From: Bacillota bacterium
GTDB lineage: Bacteria; Bacillota; Clostridia; Christensenellales; CAG-138
DNA: 64,000 nucleotides
Reading direction: 5' to 3'
NCBI GenBank assembly: GCA_023459335.1
Contig: JAEWUO010000036.1
Location: forward strand, 46,023 to 110,022
The notes beneath the pieces were generated by a model. It was not told the origin of the DNA, made no database searches, and saw only the letters and a program-made list of their open reading frames with translations. The position numbers and the translations under genes are program-made. The first letter of the stretch is position 1. Each line of letters begins with the position of its first letter. Positions 1 to 9,156 of the stretch are shown here, one piece after another.

Positions 1-1551
1 GCGGTCATGATGGTGGAAGCCGGCGCGAACGAGGTCACAGAGGACGAAATGCTCGGCGCGATCCTATTTGCGCACGACGAGATCAAGAAGATCGTATCGT
101 TTATTGCAAGCATCGAAGCCGAAATCGGCAAACAGAAGATGGAGGCGATTGTTTACCACCCCGACGAAGCGCTGGAGGCGAGAGTTCGCGCCATCGCAAC
201 CGACCGGGTCGTCTGGTCGCTGGACACGTTCGAACGTTCCGAGCGCGAAGTTCGCGGCGAACAGGTGAAGGCCGAAACGGTGGAAGCGCTCAAGGAAGAA
301 TATCCTGAAGGCGGAAAAGACATCGCCGCGGTGCTGTATACCATCACAAAAGAAGTCGTACGCGACAAGATCATCAATAAAAAGATCCGCCCGGACGGGC
401 GCGCGCAGGATGAGATCCGCCCCATCTGGAGCGAAGTCGGCATCTTCGGCCGCACGCACGGCAGCGCGGTGTTCACCCGCGGGCAGACGCAGGTCATGAC
501 CATTGCAACCCTCGGCACGATCTCCGAAGCGCAGACGCTCGACGGGCTCACGCTCGAAGAGAGCAAGCGCTATATGCACCAGTACAACATGCCGCCGTAC
601 AGCACGGGCGAAGCAAAGCCCATGCGCGGCGTCGGACGCCGCGAGATCGGTCACGGCGCGCTCGCGGAGCGCGCACTGGAGCCGGTGCTGCCCAGCGAAG
701 CGGAGTTTCCGTACTGCATGCGCCTCGTGAGTGAAGTCATCAGTTCGAACGGCTCCACCTCGCAGGCTTCCATCTGCGCGAGCACGCTGGCGCTGCTGGA
801 CGCGGGCGTCCCGATCAAGAAGTCCGTCGCGGGCGTCGCGATGGGCCTCATCAAGGACGATTCGACCGGAAACATCGCGATTCTCACCGATATTCAGGGC
901 CTTGAGGATTTCCTCGGCGATATGGACTTCAAGGTCGCCGGCACGCGTGACGGCATCACCGCCATCCAGATGGACATCAAAATCAAGGGCATCAATAAAG
1001 AGATTTTAACTCGCGCGCTGGAGCAGGCACGGAAAGGCCGCATGTTCATCCTCGACAAGATGGATGAAACGCTGCGCGAACCGCGCGCGGAGCTCTCACC
1101 CTACGCGCCGCGCATCATCACGTTTACGATCAACCCGGATAAGATCCGCGAGGTCATCGGCAGCGGCGGCAAGACGATCAACAAGATCATCGCCGATACC
1201 GGCGTGAAGATCGACATCGAGGATGACGGCACGGTCTACATCGCGTCGCCCGATTCGGCTGCGGCGGCGGAAGCCAAGCGCATCATCGACGGCATCGTCA
1301 AGGAAATCGAAGTCGGCGACGTATACCTCGGCACCGTGGTCGGCATCAAGGATTTCGGCGCGTTCATCAACCTCAAGCCCGGCACGGATGGGCTTCTGCA
1401 CATTTCCCGCATTGCAAACAAGCGCGTGGAAAAGGTGGAGGACGTGCTGTCCATGGGCGAGCAGGTGCTTGTGCGCGTGATCGACATCGACCCCAAGACC
1501 GGCAAGATCAGCCTGACCCGCAAGGACATGCTGCCGCCGGAAAAGGAATAA
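1..1551 (+). CDS. pnp: Polyribonucleotide nucleotidyltransferase (PNPase), 5'-truncated by window edge
   Basis: A 3'-to-5' phosphorolytic exoribonuclease used in RNA turnover. The reading frame is open from base 1 and begins inside the protein; about 516 residues of a usual ~700 are present. In order: the helical linker, the second RNase PH core (GRTHGSAVF, then LGDMDFKVAG and TRDGITAIQMD, which hold the catalytic aspartates), a KH domain at about residues 377-430 (VIGSGGKTINKI) and an S1 domain at about 439-513 (DFGAFINL, GLLHISRIA). The first RNase PH core lies outside the window. A strong GC hairpin follows the stop codon. Identification is secure; only the start is missing. Confidence 0.97.
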   Translation, partial: AVMMVEAGANEVTEDEMLGAILFAHDEIKKIVSFIASIEAEIGKQKMEAIVYHPDEALEARVRAIATDRVVWSLDTFERSEREVRGEQVKAETVEALKEEYPEGGKDIAAVLYTITKEVVRDKIINKKIRPDGRAQDEIRPIWSEVGIFGRTHGSAVFTRGQTQVMTIATLGTISEAQTLDGLTLEESKRYMHQYNMPPYSTGEAKPMRGVGRREIGHGALAERALEPVLPSEAEFPYCMRLVSEVISSNGSTSQASICASTLALLDAGVPIKKSVAGVAMGLIKDDSTGNIAILTDIQGLEDFLGDMDFKVAGTRDGITAIQMDIKIKGINKEILTRALEQARKGRMFILDKMDETLREPRAELSPYAPRIITFTINPDKIREVIGSGGKTINKIIADTGVKIDIEDDGTVYIASPDSAAAAEAKRIIDGIVKEIEVGDVYLGTVVGIKDFGAFINLKPGTDGLLHISRIANKRVEKVEDVLSMGEQVLVRVIDIDPKTGKISLTRKDMLPPEKE

Positions 1552-1576
1552 ATGTTACGAGCGACGGACTCACGCG

Positions 1577-1605
1577 GGGCGCGGCGGCAACGCCGCGCCC
1601 TCTTT
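1577..1605 (+). terminator. Probable intrinsic terminator after pnp
   Basis: A perfect 10-bp stem (GGGCGCGGCG / CGCCGCGCCC) with a GCAA tetraloop at 1587-1590 is followed by TCTTT. The stem is very strong but the T-tract is short, so termination may be partial. Confidence 0.65.
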
Positions 1606-1640
1606 ATGCGTAACAATAACTCGCTCTGCGTTTTATTTTG

Positions 1641-1649
1641 TGGTACAAT
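1641..1649 (+). promoter_or_regulatory. Extended -10 promoter for the M16 peptidase gene
   Basis: TGG-TACAAT at 1641-1649 has the TGn extension directly before a good -10 hexamer. The position 17 bp upstream (TCGCTC) is a poor -35, which is common for extended -10 promoters. It lies about 40 bp before the M16 start and just after the pnp terminator. Confidence 0.5.
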
Positions 1650-1688
1650 ACAGAATCGTCAGCACGCGCGAAAGGGTAATTAAAATTC

Positions 1689-2951
1689 ATGATGCGCCAG
1701 ACTATATTAAAAAACGGCATTCGGCTGATCTATGAGGAGATGGAACACGTCCGCTCCGTCTCCATGGGAGTCTGGGTGGACACCGGTTCCGTACGGGAAA
1801 CGCCGGAGAATGCGGGCGCTTCGCACCTGATCGAGCATATGGTGTTCAAAGGGACCGGACGCAGGAACGCGGAGCAGATCGCCGTCGAGATGGACGCGGT
1901 CGGCGGAAATATCAACGCCTTTACAAGCAAGGAGAGCACCTGCTTTTACGCGAAGGTGCTGGACGAACATCTCGACCTTGTTTCGGATGTGCTCTCGGAT
2001 ATCGCGTTTCACAGCGTGTTCGACCCGGAAGAACTGAAAAAAGAGCAGGGCGTCGTAGTAGAGGAAATCCTCATGAACGAGGACAGCCCGGAAGACCTCG
2101 CGGGAGAAGAGAGCAACATGCTCTTCTTCGGCGTGGAGCCGCTGGCGAGTCCCATCCTCGGCACAAAGGAAAGTGTGACCGCGTTTACCCGCGAGACGCT
2201 GCTTGCGTATAAGAACGAGTTTTACGTACCGAAGAACATCGTCGTTTCCTGTGCTGGACATTTTCGGGAGCAGGCGCTGATCGATTCCGTGACCCGCTGG
2301 TTCGACATTCCGGAAGACGCGCGGACTGCGCAGCCCGGTTTGCAGCGGTATCCGGGCGGCAAGCGGGAAAAGTTCGTCGAAAAGGATGTGGAGCAGGTGC
2401 ATATCTGCCTGACGCTGCCCGGCTTTGCGCGGGACGACGCGGGGCAGTATCCGCTCGCGGTGCTCTCCAATATCATTGGCGGGAGCATGAGCTCGCGCCT
2501 GTTTCAAACCATCCGCGAGAAGCTGGGGCTCGCCTACTCGGTATACTCTTATCCGACGAGTTACACAGGCACCGGCACGCTTACGCTCTACGCCGGAACG
2601 GGCGAAAAGCAGGCGAAGGAAGTGCTCGTCCGCATGATTGAGGAGATCGAACGCGTAAAAAAAGACGGCGTGACGAGAGAGGAACTGGAGCGCTGCCGCG
2701 AGCAGCTCAAGGGCAGCTATCTGCTGAGCATGGAGTCCACGGGCGCGCGCATGAACGCGCTGGGCAAGACGCTGCTGTTACAAAAGCGTGAATATAACGA
2801 ACAGGAAACCATCCGCCGGATCGAATGTGTTACAATGGAGGATATCGAGCGGATCACACCGATCTGCCTCGATCTGAACAACGCGAGCGCGGCTCTCGTC
2901 GGGCGGGTCGAAAAACGCAGGCCGGCGCTGACGGAAGCGCTGCGCCGGTGA
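1689..2951 (+). CDS. M16 family zinc peptidase (YmxG/MlpA-like)
   Basis: A 420-residue insulinase-family metallopeptidase. The inverted zinc motif HxxEH is seen as H46-L-I-E49-H50 within GASHLIEHMVFKGT, and a downstream acidic segment (VVVEEILMNEDSPED) supplies the third ligand region. The second, catalytically inactive M16 half follows, with the typical GGSMSSRLFQ and REKLGLAYSV signatures. Placement directly after pnp is the order known from Bacillus (pnp, then ymxG/mlpA), which supports assignment to that subfamily. It has no signal peptide, so it is probably cytoplasmic. Two ATG codons open the frame at 1689 and 1692, and GAAAGGG upstream is a modest ribosome binding site. The substrate is unknown. 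Confidence 0.9.
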   Translation: MMRQTILKNGIRLIYEEMEHVRSVSMGVWVDTGSVRETPENAGASHLIEHMVFKGTGRRNAEQIAVEMDAVGGNINAFTSKESTCFYAKVLDEHLDLVSDVLSDIAFHSVFDPEELKKEQGVVVEEILMNEDSPEDLAGEESNMLFFGVEPLASPILGTKESVTAFTRETLLAYKNEFYVPKNIVVSCAGHFREQALIDSVTRWFDIPEDARTAQPGLQRYPGGKREKFVEKDVEQVHICLTLPGFARDDAGQYPLAVLSNIIGGSMSSRLFQTIREKLGLAYSVYSYPTSYTGTGTLTLYAGTGEKQAKEVLVRMIEEIERVKKDGVTREELERCREQLKGSYLLSMESTGARMNALGKTLLLQKREYNEQETIRRIECVTMEDIERITPICLDLNNASAALVGRVEKRRPALTEALRR

Positions 2952-2995
2952 GAAATTCAGTTCGCCTCGCTTATATTGTTTAGGGGGAAACCGCC

Positions 2996-3367
2996 TTGGA
3001 TAAACTGGACATGATTTTTCAGCTGCAGCAGTCGCTGGACGATGACATCGCTTCGCGCAGGAATCTCGATTTTTCGCGCGAAGTGTGGCTGCAGAAAGAG
3101 GTTCTCGCGATGATCTCCGAGCTTTCGGAGGTGCTCGACGAGGTAAATTTCAAGTGGTGGAAGAACCCCAAACCGATCGACGACGCGTCGCTCAAGGGCG
3201 AGCTCGTCGATATCCTGCATTTCTTTGTGAGCATGTGCCTCAAGAGCGGTATGACGGCGGAGGAGCTCTTCGCGCTCTACAAAGCGAAAAACCAGGAGAA
3301 CTTCGACCGTCAGTACGGCAGGTCGAAGAAACATGGTTACGAAATCGGCGGTGAAACGAATGGCTAA
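2996..3367 (+). CDS. Dimeric all-alpha dUTPase / MazG-like NTP pyrophosphatase
   Basis: 123 residues of the all-alpha NTP-pyrophosphatase superfamily, most like dimeric dUTPase, which would hydrolyse dUTP to dUMP and keep uracil out of DNA. The helix carrying the metal-binding acids is visible as ISELSEVLDEVNFKWWKN, and the second set as GELVDILHFF. A TTG start at 2996 is chosen because AGGGGGAA sits at the right distance upstream (2982-2989) and no in-frame ATG precedes it. The final codons overlap the start of the next gene by 8 bp. Exact nucleotide specificity cannot be read from the sequence. Confidence 0.82.
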   Translation: MDKLDMIFQLQQSLDDDIASRRNLDFSREVWLQKEVLAMISELSEVLDEVNFKWWKNPKPIDDASLKGELVDILHFFVSMCLKSGMTAEELFALYKAKNQENFDRQYGRSKKHGYEIGGETNG

Positions 3368-4553
3368 ATCGCGCATACGCCTCAGGGGCCGCTTTTTTCT
3401 GATGCTGCTGATTGTGACGGGCATCATCGTGATCGTCGCGGTCGTCGCCAATCTTGTGAAGAAATCCGGCGAGATCGAATTCGGCTCGCTTGGCGCGGAT
3501 CTGGAAGTGAACGCCGCGATCATCCGCGACGAGAAGGTGATCATGTCCGAGCCGTACGAAAAGATTACGTTCGACGTCGTCGAGGGCGATACGGTCAGCA
3601 ACGACCAGGTGATCGCGCAGCTTTATAAACGCGGCTATCAGGACGAGACCATGGTGACCCTGTTAAATCTGCAAAAGCAGATTTACGATTACCAGATTCA
3701 GCTTCTTGGCGGACAGGAGCCGCCGGAACTCGCCGAACTCAACAACAGCATCGACTCCGTGGAACTCCAGATCCGCGCCGTATTGCGCGGGCAGAGCGAG
3801 CTGGATATGCTGGATCTCGAGCAGACGCTGAAAGATCTTGAAAGTCAGCGCATCGCACTTTTGAAGACCATTGTTACCCCCGATACGGCGCTGACCCAGC
3901 TTTATAACGATCTGAAAAGCCAGCAGAACGTCATGTCAAGCTGGAAAAGGGACATCAAGAATACATCCGGCACGGGTATCGTGAGTTTCTATTTCGACGG
4001 ATATGAACAGGTGCTCAGCGTCAATAAGCTCTCGACCATCAACTCCGCGCTGGTAAAAACCGTCGTCAACGGCGGGAACACCGCGAAAGTCGCGGAGTCG
4101 ACCAGCGAAGTGCCGCTGTACCGCATCATCAACAACACGCATTGGTTCATCGCGTTCGTTACGAGCGCCACCGAACCGATGCGTCTGGCCGAAGGGGAAC
4201 AGTACAGCGTGCTGTTCAAGGATTATTCCGAGCAGCAGTACACCGCGACCGCGCGCGCAAGCCAGGTCTCCGAAAACGCGGTCGTCAATATCCTGGAATT
4301 TAACACCGACATCGGGAAACTCATCGGCGCCCGCACGGTTGCCGCGACGATCAGCAAGTCCGCGCAGGGTCTCGTCGTTCCGCTCAAGGCGATCCAGATC
4401 ATCTCCGGCATGCCGGGCATCAACATCGCTTACGGCGATACGGTGCTGCGCGTCGAGGTGGATATCCTCGCGCAGAACGATAACAAGGCGGTCATCCGCG
4501 CGCATAACGCCTCGGACAATCTCACCGCGGGAATGAAGTTTTTAAAGCCGTGA
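3360..4553 (+). CDS. HlyD/membrane-fusion-like protein with one N-terminal membrane anchor
   Basis: About 397 residues. A basic N-terminus (MAKSRIRLRGR) is followed by one membrane segment (about residues 11-32), then a beta-rich barrel/lipoyl-like region (EKITFDVVEGDTVSNDQVIAQL), a long helical stretch and a C-terminal beta domain with VVPLKAIQI. This is the layout of HlyD/MFP adaptors. No ABC or RND partner lies beside it. Instead it is followed, with a GTGA overlap, by YggS/YlmE and then SepF, so a role linked to the envelope or division is possible. The start at 3360 overlaps the dUTPase stop (ATGGCTAA); an upstream in-frame ATG at 3333 would lie inside the previous gene and is less likely. 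Confidence 0.7.
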   Translation: MAKSRIRLRGRFFLMLLIVTGIIVIVAVVANLVKKSGEIEFGSLGADLEVNAAIIRDEKVIMSEPYEKITFDVVEGDTVSNDQVIAQLYKRGYQDETMVTLLNLQKQIYDYQIQLLGGQEPPELAELNNSIDSVELQIRAVLRGQSELDMLDLEQTLKDLESQRIALLKTIVTPDTALTQLYNDLKSQQNVMSSWKRDIKNTSGTGIVSFYFDGYEQVLSVNKLSTINSALVKTVVNGGNTAKVAESTSEVPLYRIINNTHWFIAFVTSATEPMRLAEGEQYSVLFKDYSEQQYTATARASQVSENAVVNILEFNTDIGKLIGARTVAATISKSAQGLVVPLKAIQIISGMPGINIAYGDTVLRVEVDILAQNDNKAVIRAHNASDNLTAGMKFLKP

Positions 4554-5242
4554 CGGACATCGCGCAAAATATAGCGGACGTGCGCGAAGAAATCGCGCTT
4601 GCCTGCCGCCGCGCAAAACGCGCGCCGGAAAGCGTCTCACTCGTCGCTGTCTCCAAATATCAGGATGTCGAGCGGATTCGGGAAGCTCTCGAGGCGGGGG
4701 TGTCGGTATTCGGGGAAAATCACGCCCAAGAATTGAACGAAAAGAAAACTTTTTTTGAACTGCATGGCTGCAAAGTGCATTTTATTGGACAACTGCAAAC
4801 GAATAAGATAAAATATGTCTGCGGTTTTGCCGACCTGATCGAATCGGTGGATCGGCAGAGCCTCGCGAGCCTTCTGAATCAGAAAGCGGAGGCGCGCGCA
4901 GTCGTTCAGGACATTCTGATCCAGGTCAACATCGGTGCGGAGGACCAAAAAGGCGGGGTCACCGGTGAGGACTTGGATTCTTTCGCGGAATCCATGGCGC
5001 AGTATCCAAACCTGCGGCTCAGGGGGCTCATGTGCGTCCCGCCCGCGGTGGAGCCGGAACAGGCAAGGGCATATTTCCGGCGCATGCGCGAGCACTTTGA
5101 CCGCCTTCGCGATCAACGGAATCCCGGCGTATTCGACACGCTGTCGATGGGCATGAGCCACGATTTCGCGGCGGCGATCGAAGAAGGCGCCACGCAGGTT
5201 CGCGTCGGCACCCGGATCTTCGGCGCAAGGGACAGAAAATAA
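4550..5242 (+). CDS. YggS/YlmE family PLP-binding protein (PLP homeostasis)
   Basis: 230 residues, one TIM-barrel domain related to the alanine racemase fold; the family controls the pool of free pyridoxal phosphate. The PLP lysine is K36 in LVAVSKYQDV, and the conserved FGENHAQEL, HFIGQLQTNK and LSMGMSHDF segments are all present. The start is GTG at 4550, overlapping the previous stop as GTGA, so translation is probably coupled to the HlyD-like gene. It lies immediately before sepF, as in Bacillus (ylmE-sepF). Confidence 0.93.
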   Translation: MTDIAQNIADVREEIALACRRAKRAPESVSLVAVSKYQDVERIREALEAGVSVFGENHAQELNEKKTFFELHGCKVHFIGQLQTNKIKYVCGFADLIESVDRQSLASLLNQKAEARAVVQDILIQVNIGAEDQKGGVTGEDLDSFAESMAQYPNLRLRGLMCVPPAVEPEQARAYFRRMREHFDRLRDQRNPGVFDTLSMGMSHDFAAAIEEGATQVRVGTRIFGARDRK

Positions 5243-5300
5243 TTTTGAGGAAACGCCGCAGGCCCGGTTTCTGCGGCTGACGGTTTTCGGAGGAAAACGG

Positions 5301-5774
5301 ATGGCAAGCCTATACACAAAATTCCTGGATTTCATCGGAATCGAGGAGAGCGACGAGCAGGACGACGAACGCAGGGACGACGGGTATTACCACGACGAAG
5401 CGCCGGATCGTTCCACGGGCGTATTTGGCGGCGGACGCGCACAGGCGGCGCCCAACCGCAGAAACGACCGCGCTCAGAACTCGTCCGCGGCAAACCTTCC
5501 GATTTCCGGCGGAATGAAGATGATCGTGTATCACCCGGTCAGTTACGAAGATACGCAGAGCATCATCGACAACCTGAAAAACAGGAAGCCTGTCATCGTC
5601 AACATGGAAGAATTGGAGCTGGACACCGCCCAGCGTATTTTGGACTTCCTTTCCGGCGCGGTCTATGCGCTCAACGGCACAATGTGCAAGATATCGCGCG
5701 GCATCTTCGTTGTTGCGCCAAATAATTACGACGTCGTAGGCAACGGCGAGGACGACTACGGCGATCTCGTCTGA
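5301..5774 (+). CDS. sepF: Cell division protein SepF
   Basis: 157 residues. An N-terminal amphipathic helix (MASLYTKFLDFIGI), used by the family to bind the membrane, is followed by an acidic disordered linker (about residues 14-70). The folded SepF domain then begins at IVYHPVSYEDTQSIIDNL and includes PVIVNMEELE, AQRILDFLSGAVYAL and GIFVVAPNNYDV. SepF tethers FtsZ to the membrane and aligns septum formation in Gram-positive bacteria. AGGAAAA upstream serves as ribosome binding site. A hairpin terminator follows the gene. Confidence 0.95.
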   Translation: MASLYTKFLDFIGIEESDEQDDERRDDGYYHDEAPDRSTGVFGGGRAQAAPNRRNDRAQNSSAANLPISGGMKMIVYHPVSYEDTQSIIDNLKNRKPVIVNMEELELDTAQRILDFLSGAVYALNGTMCKISRGIFVVAPNNYDVVGNGEDDYGDLV

Positions 5775-5807
5775 GCGGACGGATCGCCGAATAGGAACAC
5801 GCATGAC

Positions 5808-5838
5808 TGGCACATCAGACGGTTGGTGTGCCATTTTT
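5808..5838 (+). terminator. Intrinsic terminator between sepF and divIVA
   Basis: TGGCACATC (5808-5816) pairs with GGTGTGCCA (5825-5833), including one T-G pair, and is followed by TTTTT at 5834-5838. It shows that an in-frame ATG at 5803 is not the divIVA start, because that reading would run through the terminator. Confidence 0.8.
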
Positions 5839-5874
5839 AACAGACGGCAGGTCAACGATAAGGAGGTACGTTCC

Positions 5875-6501
5875 ATGCGCCCGGAGGACATCGTAAACCA
5901 AGCATTCGCGCGTTCGTTTATGGGTTACGACATCGAACAGGTGGACGGTTTTCTCGACGAAGTCATCGAAGCCTTCGAACGCTACGAAGCGGAGAAGCGG
6001 GAGATGCTGTCCGCACTGGAATATCTGATGAAAAAACTGGAACGCGGTCAGAAAATGCCTTTGTCCGACATGAAAAAAGCGATCGGCCCCGGAACCCCGC
6101 AGCCGTTGAAGACAAAAGAAACAGGCGAAGTTCATGCGCACGACGAGGAACCGAAAGCGGCGGCGCGGTCGCTGACCCGAAGCGCGGCGGCAAAACCCCT
6201 TCGCGCGCCGAAGGTCAGCCGTGTGAAGGCCGAACAGGAAGCGAAAGACCGGATCATCCGCGAGGCGCAGGCCGCGCAGCAGCCGCTTTCACCGGAAGAG
6301 GCGGAGCAGCGCGCGCGCAGCGTCGCCGCCGTGGCAGCGAGCTGGCTGGACGAACTGCTGATCAACATCTCCGAACACGAAAGTTCCGATTATGAAAAAA
6401 CGCCTGTGAACACGCCGGCCGCGGCCGCCGCAACTGCGGAGCCTTCCGTAAAACCGGCGGAAACGACGGCGCAGCCGGAGAACAAACCGGACGAGACATG
6501 A
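5875..6501 (+). CDS. DivIVA domain protein
   Basis: About 208 residues. The N-terminal DivIVA lipid-binding and coiled-coil domain is clear (MRPEDIVNQAFARSFMGYDIEQVDGFLDEVIEAF, cited as residues 1-34, then a coiled coil to about 70). The rest is a low-complexity Ala/Glu/Pro-rich region with a second helical segment near residues 115-165. Proteins of this family bind negatively curved membrane at septa and poles and recruit division or wall proteins. The start at 5875 is fixed by AAGGAGGT at 5860-5867 and by the terminator just upstream. The stop overlaps the next gene as ATGA. Confidence 0.88.
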   Translation: MRPEDIVNQAFARSFMGYDIEQVDGFLDEVIEAFERYEAEKREMLSALEYLMKKLERGQKMPLSDMKKAIGPGTPQPLKTKETGEVHAHDEEPKAAARSLTRSAAAKPLRAPKVSRVKAEQEAKDRIIREAQAAQQPLSPEEAEQRARSVAAVAASWLDELLINISEHESSDYEKTPVNTPAAAAATAEPSVKPAETTAQPENKPDET

Positions 6502-8414
6502 AAAAATCATATGCTTTTCCGCCCGTCAGCCGGGAAGAGATGGCAGCGCGCGGGATCGAACAGCTCGACTTCGTTCTGGTATCGGGGGACGCTTATGTCG
6601 ACCACCCGAGCTTCGGCGCGGCGATCATCACACGTCTTCTGGAGAGCCGCGGATATACCGTGGGGATCATCATGCAGCCGGACTGGCACAGCGCGCAGGC
6701 GTTTCAGGCGCTGGGAAAGCCCAGGCTGGCGTTTCTCGTTACCTCCGGCAACATCGACAGCATGGTGAACCACTACGCCGTCTCCGGCGCGCGCAGGGAC
6801 ACGGACGCGTATTCGCCCGACGGCGCGGCGGGGAAACGGCCGGACCGCGCGGCGATCGTCTATGCCAACCGCTGCCGCGAAGCATACGCAGGCGTGCCTC
6901 TGATCATCGGCGGCATCGAAGCGAGCCTGAGGCGATTCGCGCATTACGATTACTGGGACGACCGCGTACGCCACAGCATCCTCTACGACGCATGCGCGGA
7001 TATCCTCGTCTACGGAATGGGAGAGCGCGCAATTTCACAGATCGCCGACGCGCTGAATGGAGGCACGCCGGTCGGGCAAATCACGGAAATCCCCGGGACC
7101 TGCGTTCGCATCGCGCATGCGGAGGACGCAAAAGGCGCTTTATTACTGCCGTCCTATCAGGAGGTCGCGCGGGACAAGCGAAAGTATTGCGAGGCGTTTG
7201 CCGTTCAGGCGCGGGAGCAGGACGCGGTCCGCGGGAAACGCATGCTGCAGCCGCACGAAAAGGGCTTGCTGCTCTGCAATCCTCCCGCCATGCCGCTCTC
7301 CGCTGCGGAACTCGACGAAGTATACGCGCTGCCGTTTACAAGAAGGCCGCACCCCTCGATCCGCGGACACGTGCCCGCGCTGGACGAGGTTTCGTTTTCC
7401 ATCGCGTCCGCGCGCGGCTGCTTCGGCGACTGCAGCTTCTGCGCGCTGACGTTCCATCAGGGGCGCGTGGTGACGGGGCGGTCGCACGGATCGATCCTTG
7501 CCGAGGCGGAAACGCTGACGCGCGATCCGGCGTTCAAGGGATATATTCACGACATCGGCGGCCCGACCGCGAATTTTCGCCACCCCGCATGCGAAAAGCA
7601 GCTGAAAAGCGGCGCCTGCGCGGACAGGCAGTGCATCGGTTTTACCGCCTGCAAGAACCTCGATACATCGGAGGAAGATTACGTTTCCCTGCTGCGAAAG
7701 CTCCGCGCGCTGCCGCACGTGAAGAAGGTGTTCGTCCGAAGCGGCATCCGGTACGATTACGCGATGCTGGACCGAAGCGACGCGTTCCTGCGCGAACTCG
7801 TCGAACACCACGTCAGCGGTCAGCTCAAGGTTGCGCCCGAACACGTCTCCGACCGCGTGCTGAAGTATATGAACAAACCGCCGCATGCGGTATACGAGCG
7901 GTTTGTGCAAAAATTCGAAGCGATCAATCAAAGCCTCGGGCTGAAGCAATACCTCGTGCCTTACCTGATCAGTTCGCATCCGGGATCGACGCTGCAGGAC
8001 GCAATCGAACTCGCGCTGTATATCAAGAAGACGGGGCACCGGCCGGAACAGGTGCAGGATTTTTACCCCACGCCGGGCACCGCCTCGACCTGCATGTATT
8101 TTACCGGACTGGATCCGTTTACGATGCAGCCCGTTTACGTCGCCAAAACGCGAGAGGAAAAGACGATGCAGCGCGCGCTTTTACAGTGTCACGTGCGGAA
8201 AAACTGGCCGCTCATCAGAAAAGCGCTTCGGCTTGCGGACCGCGAAGACCTGATCGGAAACGGAAAAGGCTGCCTTGTGCCGCCGGATTACCGCTCCCCG
8301 GCGGAGGAAAGGGCGAACGGAGGCGGACATGCGCAGCCGCGCAGAAATGTTCCTGCGCGCGGCGGCGCTGAAAAGCCCGGCGGCGGAAGGCGCGCGCGGC
8401 GCAGCCCGCGCTGA
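6498..8414 (+). CDS. YgiQ family radical SAM protein
   Basis: 638 residues. The N-terminal YgiQ domain begins at LDFVLVSGDAYVDHPSFGAA and includes GGIEASLRRFAHYDYW. The radical SAM core carries C308-x3-C312-x2-C315 (RGCFGDCSFC) for the 4Fe-4S cluster. The PTANFRHPAC, VRSGIRYDY, LKVAPEHVS and YLISSHPGS signatures typical of YgiQ follow. The last ~30 residues are a Gly/Arg-rich tail. The biochemical reaction of the family is not established. It overlaps divIVA by 4 bp (ATGA), so it is co-translated with a division gene; whether this has functional meaning is unknown. Confidence 0.92.
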   Translation: MKKSYAFPPVSREEMAARGIEQLDFVLVSGDAYVDHPSFGAAIITRLLESRGYTVGIIMQPDWHSAQAFQALGKPRLAFLVTSGNIDSMVNHYAVSGARRDTDAYSPDGAAGKRPDRAAIVYANRCREAYAGVPLIIGGIEASLRRFAHYDYWDDRVRHSILYDACADILVYGMGERAISQIADALNGGTPVGQITEIPGTCVRIAHAEDAKGALLLPSYQEVARDKRKYCEAFAVQAREQDAVRGKRMLQPHEKGLLLCNPPAMPLSAAELDEVYALPFTRRPHPSIRGHVPALDEVSFSIASARGCFGDCSFCALTFHQGRVVTGRSHGSILAEAETLTRDPAFKGYIHDIGGPTANFRHPACEKQLKSGACADRQCIGFTACKNLDTSEEDYVSLLRKLRALPHVKKVFVRSGIRYDYAMLDRSDAFLRELVEHHVSGQLKVAPEHVSDRVLKYMNKPPHAVYERFVQKFEAINQSLGLKQYLVPYLISSHPGSTLQDAIELALYIKKTGHRPEQVQDFYPTPGTASTCMYFTGLDPFTMQPVYVAKTREEKTMQRALLQCHVRKNWPLIRKALRLADREDLIGNGKGCLVPPDYRSPAEERANGGGHAQPRRNVPARGGAEKPGGGRRARRSPR

Positions 8415-8471
8415 TCGGGAATCGTCGCGCGAAAACACGCCGGGGGCCGCGGTTTTCAGCGCAAGAAAGAA

Positions 8472-8500
8472 TTGACAAATAACCGCGAAGCCGATACAAT
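8472..8500 (+). promoter_or_regulatory. Sigma-A promoter for yceD-rpmF
   Basis: TTGACA (8472-8477) and TACAAT (8495-8500) are separated by 17 bp: a full-consensus -35 with a 5/6 -10. It lies about 90 bp before the YceD start. Confidence 0.88.
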
Positions 8501-8591
8501 ACATAACGTTGCGTGGAAACGTGCGGTAGTTTTGTGCGCGCTGGCAGCATAGGTTGCGCCGATTTCCTCGGCGGGCAAGGCGGTGGAGATC

Positions 8592-9065
8592 ATGCGGATT
8601 CGTATTGCGGACGCGATACGCCAAACGGGGGAGCCTTTCCCGTTTTCCGCAATGGAAGCATTCACCCCGCAAACCTACGGGGAGCGGCGAATTATTTTTG
8701 CGGAACCGGTCAAAGCCGAAGGAACGTACGTTTACGACGGCAAGGCGTTTACGGTGTCCGGCGTGGCGAAGGCGAAGATCAACACGCTCTGCGCCCGCTG
8801 TTCGAAACCGTTTGTCGAACCCATATCGGTTTCTTTCTCCGAACGGTTCGTAAAGGGAGAGGATGAGGGAACGGACGACGAGACCTATCCGTACACCGGC
8901 GACGAGCTGCTGCTCGATAAAGCGGTGCTGGACAACCTCTTTCTGGAGCTTCCCATCGCGAGCGCCTGCCGGGCGGACTGCAAAGGCCTTTGCCCCGTAT
9001 GCGGTACGGACCGGAACGAAACGGACTGCGGTTGCATAACGAATGATACTGCGGGCGATGCGTAA
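8592..9065 (+). CDS. YceD family (DUF177) protein
   Basis: About 157 residues of the YceD/DUF177 family, which sits upstream of rpmF in most bacteria and is linked to 23S rRNA/ribosome maturation. Characteristic features are CARCSKPF near the middle, the LDKAVLDNLFLELP helix and the C-terminal CRADCKGLCPVCGTDRN cysteine cluster, a probable metal site. The ATG at 8592 is preferred because GGTGGAG lies just upstream; a GTG at 8583 in the same frame would add three residues and cannot be excluded. Co-transcribed with rpmF from the promoter at 8472. Confidence 0.88.
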   Translation: MRIRIADAIRQTGEPFPFSAMEAFTPQTYGERRIIFAEPVKAEGTYVYDGKAFTVSGVAKAKINTLCARCSKPFVEPISVSFSERFVKGEDEGTDDETYPYTGDELLLDKAVLDNLFLELPIASACRADCKGLCPVCGTDRNETDCGCITNDTAGDA

Positions 9066-9156
9066 CGCCCGCGCGATCAGATATCACCGGAAACGAAGCC
9101 CAAGGCGAAAATTCTACGCCCGACGTGCTATCAGATAAAGAACAGGAGGGATTATC

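Noticed and set aside
5803..5874. Upstream ATG for divIVA at 5803
   Set aside because: It lies at the left edge of an intrinsic terminator; ATG 5875 has a perfect ribosome binding site and the family N-terminus.
8427..8462. Imperfect inverted repeat GCGCGAAAAC / GTTTTC-A-GCGC after ygiQ
   Set aside because: No T-tract follows and the stem has a bulge; not convincing as a terminator.
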